The position numbers and the translations under genes were made by a program. This document shows, piece after piece, positions 37,156 to 45,755 of a stretch of 64,000 nucleotides of DNA (its first letter is position 1; the number at the start of each line of letters is the position of its first letter). The notes under the pieces were generated by a model. The model was not told the DNA's origin. It did not search any database and worked only from the letters and a program-made list of their open reading frames with translations. The stretch comes from Shewanella profunda (GTDB lineage: Bacteria > Pseudomonadota > Gammaproteobacteria > Enterobacterales > Shewanellaceae), in the NCBI RefSeq assembly GCF_023283765.1, contig NZ_JAKILG010000008.1, positions 56,228-120,227 of the forward strand. The letters are read 5' to 3'.

Positions 37156-37446
37156 TCACCTAAAACTATACAAAGTTACATAAACCAGAATGTTAAATAG
37201 GCTTAAATACCCAACAGCCCGCCAACCGGTTCTAAATAAAAAACTAAAACTAACAATAAGTAACCATATGGGACAGATCAGCCACATATTGAATTGCACT
37301 TTAACAGCAGCATCGATGCCACCAGGGCCAAACCATGCAAACAGACCGACTAAGCCTAACGCTAAGGTAAATCCTAAGATCAACCCCGCCAGAGTTTTCG
37401 TCCACCAATCGGGTTGTAATTTTTCCGAATCACTTAAGCGAGCCAT
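37156..37446 (-). CDS. Small inner-membrane protein of the PepSY iron operon (DUF3649-like)
   Basis: 96 residues. WWTKTLAGLILGFTLALGL opens the first of three hydrophobic segments (about 14-38, 50-68 and 75-92). The WTKTLAG..L sequence resembles the small partner proteins encoded beside PepSY_TM iron-reductase genes. Its stop overlaps the PepSY gene start region, so the two are translationally coupled. The biochemical role is unknown; an assembly or electron-transfer partner is inferred. Confidence 0.78.
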   Translation of the reverse strand: MARLSDSEKLQPDWWTKTLAGLILGFTLALGLVGLFAWFGPGGIDAAVKVQFNMWLICPIWLLIVSFSFLFRTGWRAVGYLSLFNILVYVTLYSFR

Positions 37447-37449
37447 TTT

Positions 37450-37752
37450 CTATTTCCTACTCAAAATCAATGATAAAAATGGCACTAAACCAATCAGTAA
37501 CATAAACAGGGCCAACCAAGTGAAAATAGCTGAACTTAAGGTAAACAAGCTCAACCATCCAATAAGACAGCTAAGCGATAAACCATAGGCAAAGAAACGC
37601 CATGGGCGCTTCGGGAGGGCTTGATTTAAAACAGCTTGTTGCTTATTACTAAGATAAAACAGTAAACAGGCAAGCACGCTACCCAACACTAAAATAAGCT
37701 GCAACACGCGATTAATTCCTTTAAAAAACTTGCTACTGACAAAAATCCACAT
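37450..37752 (-). CDS. Small inner-membrane protein of the PepSY iron operon (DUF3325-like)
   Basis: 100 residues from ATG 37752, preferred because GAGGGTGG lies upstream; a longer reading from 37806 lacks this. Three hydrophobic segments are visible (about 15-33, 52-70 and 75-95). It is the first gene of the three-gene leftward operon, 3 bp before the next. Small hydrophobic proteins of this kind accompany PepSY_TM genes in siderophore-iron loci. Family assignment is tentative. Confidence 0.65.
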   Translation of the reverse strand: MWIFVSSKFFKGINRVLQLILVLGSVLACLLFYLSNKQQAVLNQALPKRPWRFFAYGLSLSCLIGWLSLFTLSSAIFTWLALFMLLIGLVPFLSLILSRK

Positions 37753-37883
37753 TAGACCACCCTCAAATAAACCAAGGTGATGGCTTGCCTCTAGATGGAC
37801 AACCAACGGCTTAGATAAGTAAGTACTAACATGATGAAAGGCATGGCTAAATCTAGTTGAATTCGCGCGATATTAGCTTTGTT

Positions 37884-37902
37884 GATAATAATTCGCAATA
37901 CC
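37884..37902. promoter_or_regulatory. Fur-box-like site upstream of the PepSY operon
   Basis: GATAATAATTCGCAATACC matches 13 of 19 positions of the GATAATGATAATCATTATC consensus, best in the left part. It lies 132 bp upstream of the first gene of the leftward operon and would give iron repression. The rest of 37753-38118 shows nothing clear. Confidence 0.45.
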
Positions 37903-38118
37903 ATTTACATTCTAAAACGCTACACTGGAACCGCCATCACATTAAATCGCTCCATTATGGAATTGTTGCTACAAATGCATCTTTAAGTTACATTTTGGCG
38001 CAAAGAATAATCACTCGAACAAATCAAAAAAACCTGATTTTGTACCAATTAATACCCGTTGGAACTTTCTAGTTGAAATATTTCGCCAAATACATCACTT
38101 ACAAGCAAAGGAAGCTAA

Positions 38119-39006
38119 ATGATTAAAAATGAACTCAACTTACCCCGGACGATAAGCCTCACAAAAATAATTCCTATCCTTATTCTGTTAACCCTATTTA
38201 TCTCTTTATTCGGTAGTTGGTACACAGTCGATCAGGGTGAACGTGGCGTAGTACTTCGCAACGGTAAAATTATCGGCACAGCAGAACCTGGACTTGGATT
38301 TAAAATTCCACTTATTGATACTGTGGTCAAAATATCGACTCAAACCCACACCACGAGCTATACCTCACTGCAGGCCTATAGCCGCGATCAGCAACCCGCG
38401 ACACTCAACGCCTCAGTAACCTTTAGCGTACCGCCAGACAAAGTAGAGGAAGTGTATGCTAACTTCAAAAGTATCGATGCCATGGTCACGCGCTTGCTTG
38501 ATCGCCAAGTGCCCACCCAAGTGGAAAACATTTTTGGTAAATACACGGCGATTTCAGTGGTGCAAGAACGGATAAAGTTTGGTATTGATGTCACTAACGC
38601 CATCACCAATTCGATCAAAGGTCCGGTGGAAATCAACTCAGTGCAGATTGAGAATATCGACTTTTCAAATGCCTATGAAAAATCCGTTGAAGACAGGATG
38701 CGCGCTGAAGTAGAAGTACAAACTCAGCTACAAAACCTTGAAAAAGAGCGCGTGAGTGCGCAAATTGCTGTGACTCAAGCACAGGCAGAAGCCGATTCCC
38801 AATTAGCCCGCGCTAAGGCCGAAGCGGAAAGTATCCGCATTAAAGGTGATGCCGAAGCCTCAGCCATTAAGAGCCGCGCCGAAGCACTGGCACAGAATCA
38901 AAACTTAGTTGAACTGACCAAGGCGGAAAAGTGGGACGGTAAGCTGCCAACCACTATGCTGCCGACCGGTACACTGCCGTTTATCGACGCCAAGAAAGCC
39001 AACTAA
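38119..39006 (+). CDS. Prohibitin/SPFH-domain membrane protein (HflC-like)
   Basis: 295 residues. One N-terminal membrane helix (about 16-36, IIPILILLTLFISLFGSW) is followed by the SPFH domain (about 38-200, VDQGERGVVLRNGKI, PGLGFKIPLIDTV), then a long coiled coil (about 190-265) rich in Ala/Glu (AEADSQLARAKAEAESIR). SPFH proteins oligomerise into membrane microdomain scaffolds, sometimes with FtsH; there is no paired hflK/qmcA-type gene here. AAGGAAG lies before the ATG and a terminator follows. Confidence 0.92.
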   Translation: MIKNELNLPRTISLTKIIPILILLTLFISLFGSWYTVDQGERGVVLRNGKIIGTAEPGLGFKIPLIDTVVKISTQTHTTSYTSLQAYSRDQQPATLNASVTFSVPPDKVEEVYANFKSIDAMVTRLLDRQVPTQVENIFGKYTAISVVQERIKFGIDVTNAITNSIKGPVEINSVQIENIDFSNAYEKSVEDRMRAEVEVQTQLQNLEKERVSAQIAVTQAQAEADSQLARAKAEAESIRIKGDAEASAIKSRAEALAQNQNLVELTKAEKWDGKLPTTMLPTGTLPFIDAKKAN

Positions 39007-39034
39007 TACCTGTAAATTTGCAAATCAAACCCAT

Positions 39035-39077
39035 AAAAAATCCCCAATGTTAGCAATAACACTGGGGATTTTTTTAT
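39035..39077 (+). terminator. Terminator after the SPFH gene
   Basis: AAAAAATCCCCA / TGGGGATTTTTTT arms, with an inner GTT..AAC pairing. Confidence 0.75.
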
Positions 39078-39124
39078 TATCAGCGGAAATTAAGCGCTGA
39101 TGTTAAAGGATAATATGATTCAGA

Positions 39125-40618
39125 TTAAGAACAGCAATCGCTGCGACGTAGCCAACTGCGGGGGATTTTATCGAACACGACTTTAGCCATTAATAGAGCA
39201 AGGACAATCCCAGAGATGGCGACCAACCACCCAGGTAGCATCTGATGTTCTTCACCAATTTGTGGCATTACCACAAAGCCAAAGGTATCCACCAAATAGT
39301 TCACTAGAATTCCCGCCACTAATGCCACGCCAAGTACGCCGCCAAGGTAACCAAACAATGCACGTTTACCGAGTTCTTTAGTCACGACCCCTAAGGTGGC
39401 AATATTGGTCGCTGGGCCTGCCATCATAAACACCAACACTGCACCCGGTGACACACCAGCAAGTAATAATCCAGCGGCAATCGGTGTTGAAGCTGTAGCG
39501 CAAATATACATAGGCACAGAAACGAGCACCATCACCAGCATAGCCAGAATGCCATCGCCCCATTTCGCTAAAAAGTCGGCGGGCACATAGGTTTGTACCA
39601 GAGCCGCAAAAAACAAGCCCACTAACAGCCACAATGTAGTATCACGCACTAAATCCGTTGCCGCATATTTAAGACCAATACCGACACGGCTTAATACGGA
39701 TTGCGACTTTAACTCGGTCACCATATCTTGGGTTGATGCACAACAACTTTCCCCTTCGGCTTGAGTGGTAGCATGGTCTGAATCCATATTAGCGCTACCG
39801 CAACATGCCCCCTTTTTAACGACCACGATTTTCGCTGGCGCATCTGATACGGGAATGGATGCATTACTTGAGCAGCATGAAGTGGTTTTCTCCACTTTTA
39901 CTGCGGCAACACCCACCATGGAACCCATAGTCCCCATACTCTGCACTGTGCCCATAGTCTGTGTATGAGCAACCATCAAGTTAGGAGCCGTGGTCATAGG
40001 CGTCATTTTTATCGTACTTTTTGACTCATTTTGCTGCTTTAGCTCGCCAGAGCAACAGGATGAAACCGCTTTAACGGGCTCGACGATTTGTTTTTTAGCG
40101 CCAGAACAACAGCTCTTTACGGCTTCGGCTTTAACCGCCGTTGGCTCATTTACAGGTTTCGGGGCGCAGCAAGAACCAACAGACGCTTCATTATCTAATT
40201 TTGCCGCAGCAGGTTTACCATCGTCATCATCGCGACCAACGAGTAAGCCCGCCACTATCGCGCTGGTAATGGCTGCAATCGGTCTGACGATCGCCATAAA
40301 CGGGCCGAGTAACACATAAGAAACCGCTATTGAATCGACGCCCGTTTCAGGAGTTGAAACCAAAAAGGAGGTTGTTGCCGCTTTAGAGGCTCCTGAGCGA
40401 CGCAGACCTACGGCGGCGGGAATAACGCCGCAGGAACATAAAGGCAGAGGCGCGCCCAGCAGTGCCGCCTTCACTACGGTTTTAAACCCATGACCGCCGA
40501 GCTGTTTTTGCATCCACGCCATTGGCACAAATACTTTTAGCAGCCCAGCCAAAATCAGGCCCAGTAACAACCAAGGTGCAGAATCTAAAAATAAATCGAT
40601 AAAATTCTTCAATAACAT
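39125..40618 (-). CDS. ArsP/YraQ-type (DUF318) metal permease with Cys-Cys/Met-rich loop
   Basis: 497 residues. Two membrane halves (about 1-128 and 310-490) each follow the DUF318 permease pattern; PLPLCSCGVIPAAVGLRRSG (about 58-77) holds the conserved CSC. Between them lies a ~180-residue hydrophilic loop with six Cys-Cys pairs (at 150, 170, 188, 248, 272 and 292) and seven Met between 205 and 234; a seventh pair ends the protein (495-496). Such clusters bind soft metals. The family exports organoarsenicals or other metal species; with a ZntR-like regulator gene 2 bp upstream in the same operon, divalent or thiophilic metal efflux is inferred. Confidence 0.88.
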   Translation of the reverse strand: MLLKNFIDLFLDSAPWLLLGLILAGLLKVFVPMAWMQKQLGGHGFKTVVKAALLGAPLPLCSCGVIPAAVGLRRSGASKAATTSFLVSTPETGVDSIAVSYVLLGPFMAIVRPIAAITSAIVAGLLVGRDDDDGKPAAAKLDNEASVGSCCAPKPVNEPTAVKAEAVKSCCSGAKKQIVEPVKAVSSCCSGELKQQNESKSTIKMTPMTTAPNLMVAHTQTMGTVQSMGTMGSMVGVAAVKVEKTTSCCSSNASIPVSDAPAKIVVVKKGACCGSANMDSDHATTQAEGESCCASTQDMVTELKSQSVLSRVGIGLKYAATDLVRDTTLWLLVGLFFAALVQTYVPADFLAKWGDGILAMLVMVLVSVPMYICATASTPIAAGLLLAGVSPGAVLVFMMAGPATNIATLGVVTKELGKRALFGYLGGVLGVALVAGILVNYLVDTFGFVVMPQIGEEHQMLPGWLVAISGIVLALLMAKVVFDKIPRSWLRRSDCCS

Positions 40619-40620
40619 AA

Positions 40621-41133
40621 TTAATTCCCTGATTTTTCATGGGCAGCTTTACCAAGATCATTAAAGTGATCTGTCGGCTCTTGAAATGGGTGCAGATGCA
40701 ACTCGTGGTCATGCTCTGTCCGCACACTATCTGTACTCGATTCCAATGCCTCTAAAATAGAACAATGTTCGGCGCTACGCGGCCCGCCACAACAGGCATC
40801 GGATAGACTTTGTAAACTGGCCTGAAAATGGTTCAGTTCGGCGATTTTGGCTTGTACTTGAGCCAATTTCACATCCACCATGCCTTTAACATCGGCACAC
40901 ACCCAGTTTGACTTATCAAGATCGATAGAAAGCAATTCGCTAATTTCGTTTAAGGTAAAACCGACAGCCTTGGCCCGCAGAATAAAGCGTAAACGCGCGG
41001 CATCGGTTTCGGTATATACCCGATAACCTGAGTCAGTTCGGCTCGAAGGTGTAAGCAAACCGTGTTTTTCGTAAAACCTCAGCGTATCGGCCTTAACCTC
41101 ACATAAATCGGCCAGCTCACCAATTCGATACAT
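40621..41133 (-). CDS. zntR: MerR-family metal sensor, ZntR-like
   Basis: 170 residues. An N-terminal winged helix (MYRIGELADLCEVKADTLRF) is followed by a dimerisation helix and a metal loop. Cys79, Cys114, Cys115 and Cys124 line up with the zinc ligands of E. coli ZntR (CCGGPRSAEHCSILEAL here). The usual His119 is Arg, but His123 is present, so the second zinc site may be altered. A C-terminal His-rich tail (EHDHELHLHPF, about 140-150) is extra. It activates its own operon by untwisting a 20-bp-spaced promoter; the permease gene follows after 2 bp. Confidence 0.9.
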   Translation of the reverse strand: MYRIGELADLCEVKADTLRFYEKHGLLTPSSRTDSGYRVYTETDAARLRFILRAKAVGFTLNEISELLSIDLDKSNWVCADVKGMVDVKLAQVQAKIAELNHFQASLQSLSDACCGGPRSAEHCSILEALESSTDSVRTEHDHELHLHPFQEPTDHFNDLGKAAHEKSGN

Positions 41134-41188
41134 AGCTTTATCCTTTGCAAAGTTGACCTTAAGTTAACAATCTCAACTCAATAGGCGG

Positions 41189-41220
41189 AGTATAAACCTT
41201 GGAGCCCACTCCAAGGTCAA
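41189..41220 (-). promoter_or_regulatory. MerR-type promoter/operator of the zntR-permease operon
   Basis: On the minus strand: -35 TTGACC (41215-41220), a 20-bp spacer, and -10 TATACT (41189-41194). The spacer contains a perfect 9-bp inverted repeat ACCTTGGAG / CTCCAAGGT (41197-41218). The over-long spacer with centred dyad is the signature of MerR/ZntR-activated promoters. It lies 56 bp upstream of the regulator start. Confidence 0.9.
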
Positions 41221-41384
41221 GCGATAATTTTAAATTTACATACCGCATCGATTTAAAGCCACTTTGTTCTGATATGAATATTGTGAAATCACGCAGAAAA
41301 AACACCCGTAAATGCAGTTTTACGGTAGAATACGCGCGCCGTGATGAAGGGATAAAAGTTAGCTAATTAAAGTAAAAATAGGAC

Positions 41385-41444
41385 CAAGGGACTTTTGGAA
41401 AGCGGTGCAGCACTAAGGCTGTTCTGTTTTCCGAAAGATCCTTG
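41385..41444 (+). promoter_or_regulatory. Structured leader upstream of purH
   Basis: CAAGGGACTTTTGGAAAG (41385-41402) pairs with TTTTCCGAAAGATCCTTG (41427-41444) at 15 or more of 18 positions, counting wobble. The 24-nt apical part can fold again (CAGC / GCTG). It ends 29 nt before the purH start, and no U-run follows. It could act as a leader regulatory element or mRNA stabiliser; it matches no riboswitch I recognise. Confidence 0.5.
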
Positions 41445-41473
41445 AAACTAAAATAACTGGACCCTGTACCCAA

Positions 41474-43105
41474 ATGACTGCTGCAAATAATGCCAGACCC
41501 ATTCGTCGCGCGCTGTTAAGCGTTTCAGATAAAACCGGAATTCTCGAGTTCGCCAAAGCACTTCACGCCCAAGGTGTGGAACTGTTATCGACTGGCGGCA
41601 CCGCTCGCCTGTTAGCGGATAACGGCGTGCCTGTTATCGAAGTATCTGATTACACAGGACACCCTGAAATCATGGACGGTCGCGTTAAGACGCTGCACCC
41701 TAAAGTGCATGGCGGCATTTTGGCGCGCCGCGGTCTTGATGAAAGCGTGATGGCCGACAACAATATCAATGCTATCGATCTGGTTGCGGTTAACCTTTAT
41801 CCCTTCGCAGAAACTGTGGCTAAAGCCGGTTGTACCTTAGAAGACGCTATCGAAAATATCGATATTGGCGGCCCAACTATGGTGCGCGCGGCGGCAAAAA
41901 ACCACAAAGACGTTACTATAGTGGTGAATGCGGCCGATTACTCACGCGTACTGGCAGAAATGACGGCCAACAATGGCAGCACGACCCATGCAACGCGTTT
42001 CGACTTAGCAATTGCCGCCTTTGAGCACACTGCGGGTTACGATGGCATGATCGCCAACTACTTCGGCACTATGGTTCCAATGCATAGGGTTCCAGCCCAC
42101 AGCACGGACGAATGCGCTGAGGGCTCTTTATCCGCTGAGGGTTCAAAATTCCCACGCACCTTCAACACTCAATTAGTGAAGAAACAAGACCTGCGCTATG
42201 GCGAAAACAGCCATCAAGCCGCGGCTTTCTATGTCGACACTAAAATTGATGAAGCTTCTGTGGCTACCGCGATTCAGTTGCAAGGCAAAGCCTTGTCTTA
42301 CAACAACATTGCCGATACCGATGCCGCCCTTGAGTGCGTAAAAGAATTCAACGAGCCAGCCTGCGTTATCGTTAAGCACGCTAACCCCTGTGGTGTGGCG
42401 TTAGGTAAAGACTTGCTCGATGCCTATAACCGCGCCTATCAAACTGACCCAACCTCAGCCTTCGGTGGAATTATCGCCTTCAACGGCGAGTTAGATGCCG
42501 CGACGGCGAGTGCTATCGTTGAGCGTCAATTCGTTGAAGTGATTATCGCCCCAAGCGTCAGCCAAGCGGCGCGCGATGTGGTTGCGAAAAAGACCAACGT
42601 GCGCTTATTGGAATGTGGTCAGTGGAACACTAAGACCCAAACCTTAGACTACAAACGCGTTAACGGCGGCTTACTGGTTCAAGATCGCGACCAAGGTATG
42701 GTCGGTTTAGACGACATTAAAGTGGTCTCTAAACGTCAACCTACTGCAAGTGAACTGAAAGACTTAATGTTCTGCTGGAAAGTGGCTAAGTTCGTTAAAT
42801 CTAATGCCATTGTTTATGCCAAAGACGGCATGACTATCGGTGTCGGCGCAGGCCAAATGAGCCGCGTCTACAGCGCTAAAATCGCTGGCATCAAGGCCGC
42901 CGATGAAGGTTTAGAAGTGGTGAACTCTGTGATGGCGTCCGATGCTTTCTTCCCCTTCCGTGACGGTATCGATGCCGCAGCGGCTGCGGGCATTAGCTGC
43001 ATCATCCAACCGGGCGGCTCAATGCGCGATGCTGAAATCATCGCTGCTGCAGACGAGCACGGCATGGCCATGGTGATGACAGGCATGCGCCACTTCCGTC
43101 ATTGA
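41474..43105 (+). CDS. purH: Bifunctional AICAR formyltransferase/IMP cyclohydrolase
   Basis: 543 residues. The N-terminal IMP cyclohydrolase domain (about 1-200) begins [20 protein letters not shown] with STGGTARLL and [20 protein letters not shown]. The AICAR transformylase domain (about 215-543) contains [30 protein letters not shown] and the [12 protein letters not shown] catalytic stretch. It catalyses the last two steps of purine synthesis. It is about 14 residues longer than the E. coli protein; the extra falls between the domains ([20 protein letters not shown]). The ribosome site is weak. It is followed by purD. Confidence 0.97.
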   Translation: MTAANNARPIRRALLSVSDKTGILEFAKALHAQGVELLSTGGTARLLADNGVPVIEVSDYTGHPEIMDGRVKTLHPKVHGGILARRGLDESVMADNNINAIDLVAVNLYPFAETVAKAGCTLEDAIENIDIGGPTMVRAAAKNHKDVTIVVNAADYSRVLAEMTANNGSTTHATRFDLAIAAFEHTAGYDGMIANYFGTMVPMHRVPAHSTDECAEGSLSAEGSKFPRTFNTQLVKKQDLRYGENSHQAAAFYVDTKIDEASVATAIQLQGKALSYNNIADTDAALECVKEFNEPACVIVKHANPCGVALGKDLLDAYNRAYQTDPTSAFGGIIAFNGELDAATASAIVERQFVEVIIAPSVSQAARDVVAKKTNVRLLECGQWNTKTQTLDYKRVNGGLLVQDRDQGMVGLDDIKVVSKRQPTASELKDLMFCWKVAKFVKSNAIVYAKDGMTIGVGAGQMSRVYSAKIAGIKAADEGLEVVNSVMASDAFFPFRDGIDAAAAAGISCIIQPGGSMRDAEIIAAADEHGMAMVMTGMRHFRH

Positions 43106-43125
43106 TAACAACTTAAATCAAACTT

Positions 43126-43148
43126 GGCCCTAGGGATTAGGGCCTTTT
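43126..43148 (+). terminator. Partial terminator/attenuator between purH and purD
   Basis: A perfect 7-bp stem GGCCCTA / TAGGGCC with a GGGAT loop, then TTTTCC. The short T-run suggests partial termination within the operon. Confidence 0.5.
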
Positions 43149-43175
43149 CCTTTGCGATGTGTGGGAGTTTTAACC

Positions 43176-44474
43176 ATGAAAGTGTTAATCATTGGTGGCG
43201 GCGGCCGCGAACATGCCCTTGCTTGGAAAGCCGCTCAATCGGCTCAAGTTGATACCGTTTATGTAGCACCGGGCAATGCGGGTACAGCCCTAGAACCTAA
43301 TGTTGAGAATCTGGCGATCAGCGCCACCGACATTCCTGCCCTGCTGGATTTTGCCAAAACCCATAAGATTGAACTGACCATAGTCGGCCCTGAAGCGCCG
43401 CTAGTGATCGGTGTCGTCGATGCTTTCAACGCCGCAGGTTTAGCGATTTTTGGCCCAACTAAGGCCGCAGCCCAACTCGAAGGTTCAAAAGCCTTCACTA
43501 AGGACTTTTTAGCCCGCCACAATATTCCAACGGCGGGTTACAAAAACTGCACTGAAATCAGCGATGCCAAAGCTTTCGTGCGTGAACTAACGGCGACCAC
43601 AGGCTATCCAGTGGTCATCAAAGCCGACGGCTTAGCCGCGGGCAAAGGCGTGATCATCGCCCAAGACCAAACCGAAGCCGATGCCGCCATTGATGACATG
43701 CTCGCCGGTAATAAGTTTGGCGAAGCGGGTTCGCGCGTAGTGATCGAAGAGTTTCTCAAGGGCGAAGAAGCCAGCTTTATCGTCATGGTCGATGGCAAGA
43801 ATATTCTGCCTATGGCTACCAGCCAAGATCATAAAGCCCGTGATAACGGTGATTACGGTCCAAATACCGGCGGCATGGGTGCTTACTCGCCAGCGCCTGT
43901 AGTGACCCAAGCGGTACACGACTGGACTGTGGCGAACGTTATTCGCCCAACGGTTGATGGTATGGCGGCAGAAGGCAATGTCTATACAGGCTTCCTGTAT
44001 GCGGGTTTGATGATATCGCCAGATGGCAGCGCTAAAGTACTCGAGTACAACTGCCGCTTCGGCGATCCAGAAACTCAGCCGATTATGATGCGTTTAAAGT
44101 CAGACTTAGTGGAACTCTGTTTAGCCGCCACCCGTGGCGAACTCGATAAAGTGACCGCAGAATACGACGATCGCGCAGCTGTTGGTGTCGTGTTAGCCGC
44201 TGGCGGTTACCCAGATGAGTATCGCAAGTTTGATGTGATCGAGGGTCTAAGCCTTGGTAATAACGACGGCAAAGTCTTCCATGCGGGCACTGAAATGAAA
44301 GACGGCCATGTGGTCACCAACGGCGGTCGCGTATTGTGTGCGACGGCATTGGGTAACACAGTGACCGAAGCGCAAAAGGCCGCCTATAAATTGGTCGATG
44401 AAATCCACTGGGATGAAGTGTATTTCCGTACCGATATCGGTTACCGCGCGATCGCCCGTGAACGACAAAGCTAA
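43176..44474 (+). CDS. purD: Phosphoribosylamine-glycine ligase (GAR synthetase)
   Basis: 432 residues from ATG 43176 (MKVLIIGGGGREHALAWKAA), with GGGAG upstream; the earlier in-frame start is not family-like. It is an ATP-grasp enzyme: N-domain (about 1-103), then VIKADGLAAGKGVIIA (about 140-155), EEFLKGEEASF, DHKARDNGDYGPNTGGMGAY and VLEYNCRFGDPETQ. It joins glycine to phosphoribosylamine in purine synthesis. It is part of the purHD operon. Confidence 0.97.
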   Translation: MKVLIIGGGGREHALAWKAAQSAQVDTVYVAPGNAGTALEPNVENLAISATDIPALLDFAKTHKIELTIVGPEAPLVIGVVDAFNAAGLAIFGPTKAAAQLEGSKAFTKDFLARHNIPTAGYKNCTEISDAKAFVRELTATTGYPVVIKADGLAAGKGVIIAQDQTEADAAIDDMLAGNKFGEAGSRVVIEEFLKGEEASFIVMVDGKNILPMATSQDHKARDNGDYGPNTGGMGAYSPAPVVTQAVHDWTVANVIRPTVDGMAAEGNVYTGFLYAGLMISPDGSAKVLEYNCRFGDPETQPIMMRLKSDLVELCLAATRGELDKVTAEYDDRAAVGVVLAAGGYPDEYRKFDVIEGLSLGNNDGKVFHAGTEMKDGHVVTNGGRVLCATALGNTVTEAQKAAYKLVDEIHWDEVYFRTDIGYRAIARERQS

Positions 44475-44491
44475 AAGTTAACCCACGTTAG

Positions 44492-44515
44492 AGCCGACTA
44501 AATGTCGGCTTTTTT
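44492..44515 (+). terminator. Terminator of the purHD operon
   Basis: AGCCGAC-TAAAT-GTCGGCT followed by five T. Confidence 0.85.
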
Positions 44516-44644
44516 ATGCCTAAATGATGACTGTTCGCAGTTTAATTTTCACCGATAACGTGATCAAACGCACACTCACAGAAACTGATGGCGCGCAGTA
44601 TCTAAACTCTTGTTTCTCTTAGAATCAAAAAGATGGGGTTATAT

Positions 44645-44872
44645 ATGGGCCATTCGATAAAAGATCTTATTTATCAAGGTGAAAAATCAGGTGTGCATAA
44701 CTGGCAAACCCTCGAAGGGATGAGTTACTACTGGCATCCGGATTGGTTACATATTGCAGAAGATATAACGGGACATAAGGCGACTGCAACTATCGATATC
44801 GATGGGGAAAAGGCAACGCAACATGAAGCTGAAAAGGCCATAATCCAGCACCTTAATAAAAGTGATAAATAG
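44645..44872 (+). CDS. Small conserved-looking protein of unknown function
   Basis: 75 residues from ATG 44645, preferred because GGGG lies upstream; ATG 44633 is the alternative. It begins MGHSIKDLIYQGEKSGVHNW. It has no signal or membrane helix; Trp- and His-containing N-terminal half (LEGMSYYWHPDWLHIAEDI), then an acidic-basic helix with two ATQHEAEKA-type repeats of charge. Codon use fits the chromosome. I do not recognise a family. It ends 3 bp before the convergent SDR gene. Confidence 0.65.
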   Translation: MGHSIKDLIYQGEKSGVHNWQTLEGMSYYWHPDWLHIAEDITGHKATATIDIDGEKATQHEAEKAIIQHLNKSDK

Positions 44873-44875
44873 GTA

Positions 44876-45679
44876 CTAGTGCCCGGAGGCAATCGCCCTG
44901 CGGGCAATTTTATCGATTAATCCTGGGGCTATCAGCTTAAGCCAGCGACCAACACGGCCACGTAATGAAGTGATCAACTGACGGCCTCGCGTCGCAATCA
45001 CAGGTAACATCATTTCGGCACATTGCTGCGCCGATAAAATTTTCGATTCCTGCATTGGTGATTTACCCAATGGCTGGCCTTTACCATCGAGCGCACGTTT
45101 GTGAATTTCTGACACGACAAAATCAGGACAAATCACCGTCACAGCGACATTATCATCCGCTAATTCAATCCGTAAAGAATCAAAAAAACCAATCACAGCA
45201 TGTTTAGAGGCTGCATAACCACTGCGAGTTGGAACGCCCGTTAATCCGGCCAGAGACGCTACCACAACGACTTGACCATGACGTGATTTTAAATAGGGTA
45301 ATGCGGCGTGAGTTAAGTAAGCAGGGCCAAGGTAGTTCACTCGCATAATATCTTCGAGGACAGAGAGCTGTGTTAACTCATCGAAGCGCGACCACATGGT
45401 CATACCCGCATTGTTGATCAAGATATCAAGGTACCCATAATGGGCAATGGCGGCATTGATTAAGGCTTTGCATTGCTCTTGATTAGCTACATCGGCAGCA
45501 AAGACAAAGGGAGGAGGACCATAATTGGCAATTTCTAAGGCAAGCGAGGCAAGACGTATTTCGTTGCGCGCACTGAGTACAAGATGACAACCAATACGAG
45601 CCAATGCAACAGCGAGTGCTCGACCAATACCTTCGGAGGCCCCTGTGATAATCACGACCTTGCCAGTGAGTCCATCCAT
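44876..45679 (-). CDS. Short-chain dehydrogenase/reductase
   Basis: 267 residues from ATG 45679 (GGGAAG at 5-nt spacing); ATG 45691 is a weaker alternative. It is a classical SDR: the NAD(P)-binding TGASEGIGRAL (about 11-21), the structural NNAG motif (INNAGMTM), and the catalytic Ser in VVASLAG with YAASK (Tyr-x-x-x-Lys). The C-terminus has a hydrophobic/basic tail (GRWLKLIAPGLIDKIARR). The substrate is unknown; the subgroup resembles lipid- or steroid-type SDRs. It is monocistronic and leftward. Confidence 0.92.
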   Translation of the reverse strand: MDGLTGKVVIITGASEGIGRALAVALARIGCHLVLSARNEIRLASLALEIANYGPPPFVFAADVANQEQCKALINAAIAHYGYLDILINNAGMTMWSRFDELTQLSVLEDIMRVNYLGPAYLTHAALPYLKSRHGQVVVVASLAGLTGVPTRSGYAASKHAVIGFFDSLRIELADDNVAVTVICPDFVVSEIHKRALDGKGQPLGKSPMQESKILSAQQCAEMMLPVIATRGRQLITSLRGRVGRWLKLIAPGLIDKIARRAIASGH

Positions 45680-45755
45680 AGCACTTCCCATTGTTGCGAA
45701 TATGTTAACTTAGCAATCTAATAAACTGCCATATTCATACTAAAAGCGCAATCCT

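Noticed and set aside
37857..38072. Plus-strand 71-codon frame before the SPFH gene
   Set aside because: No ribosome site or hydrophobic pattern; it overlaps the Fur-like site and looks like non-coding sequence.
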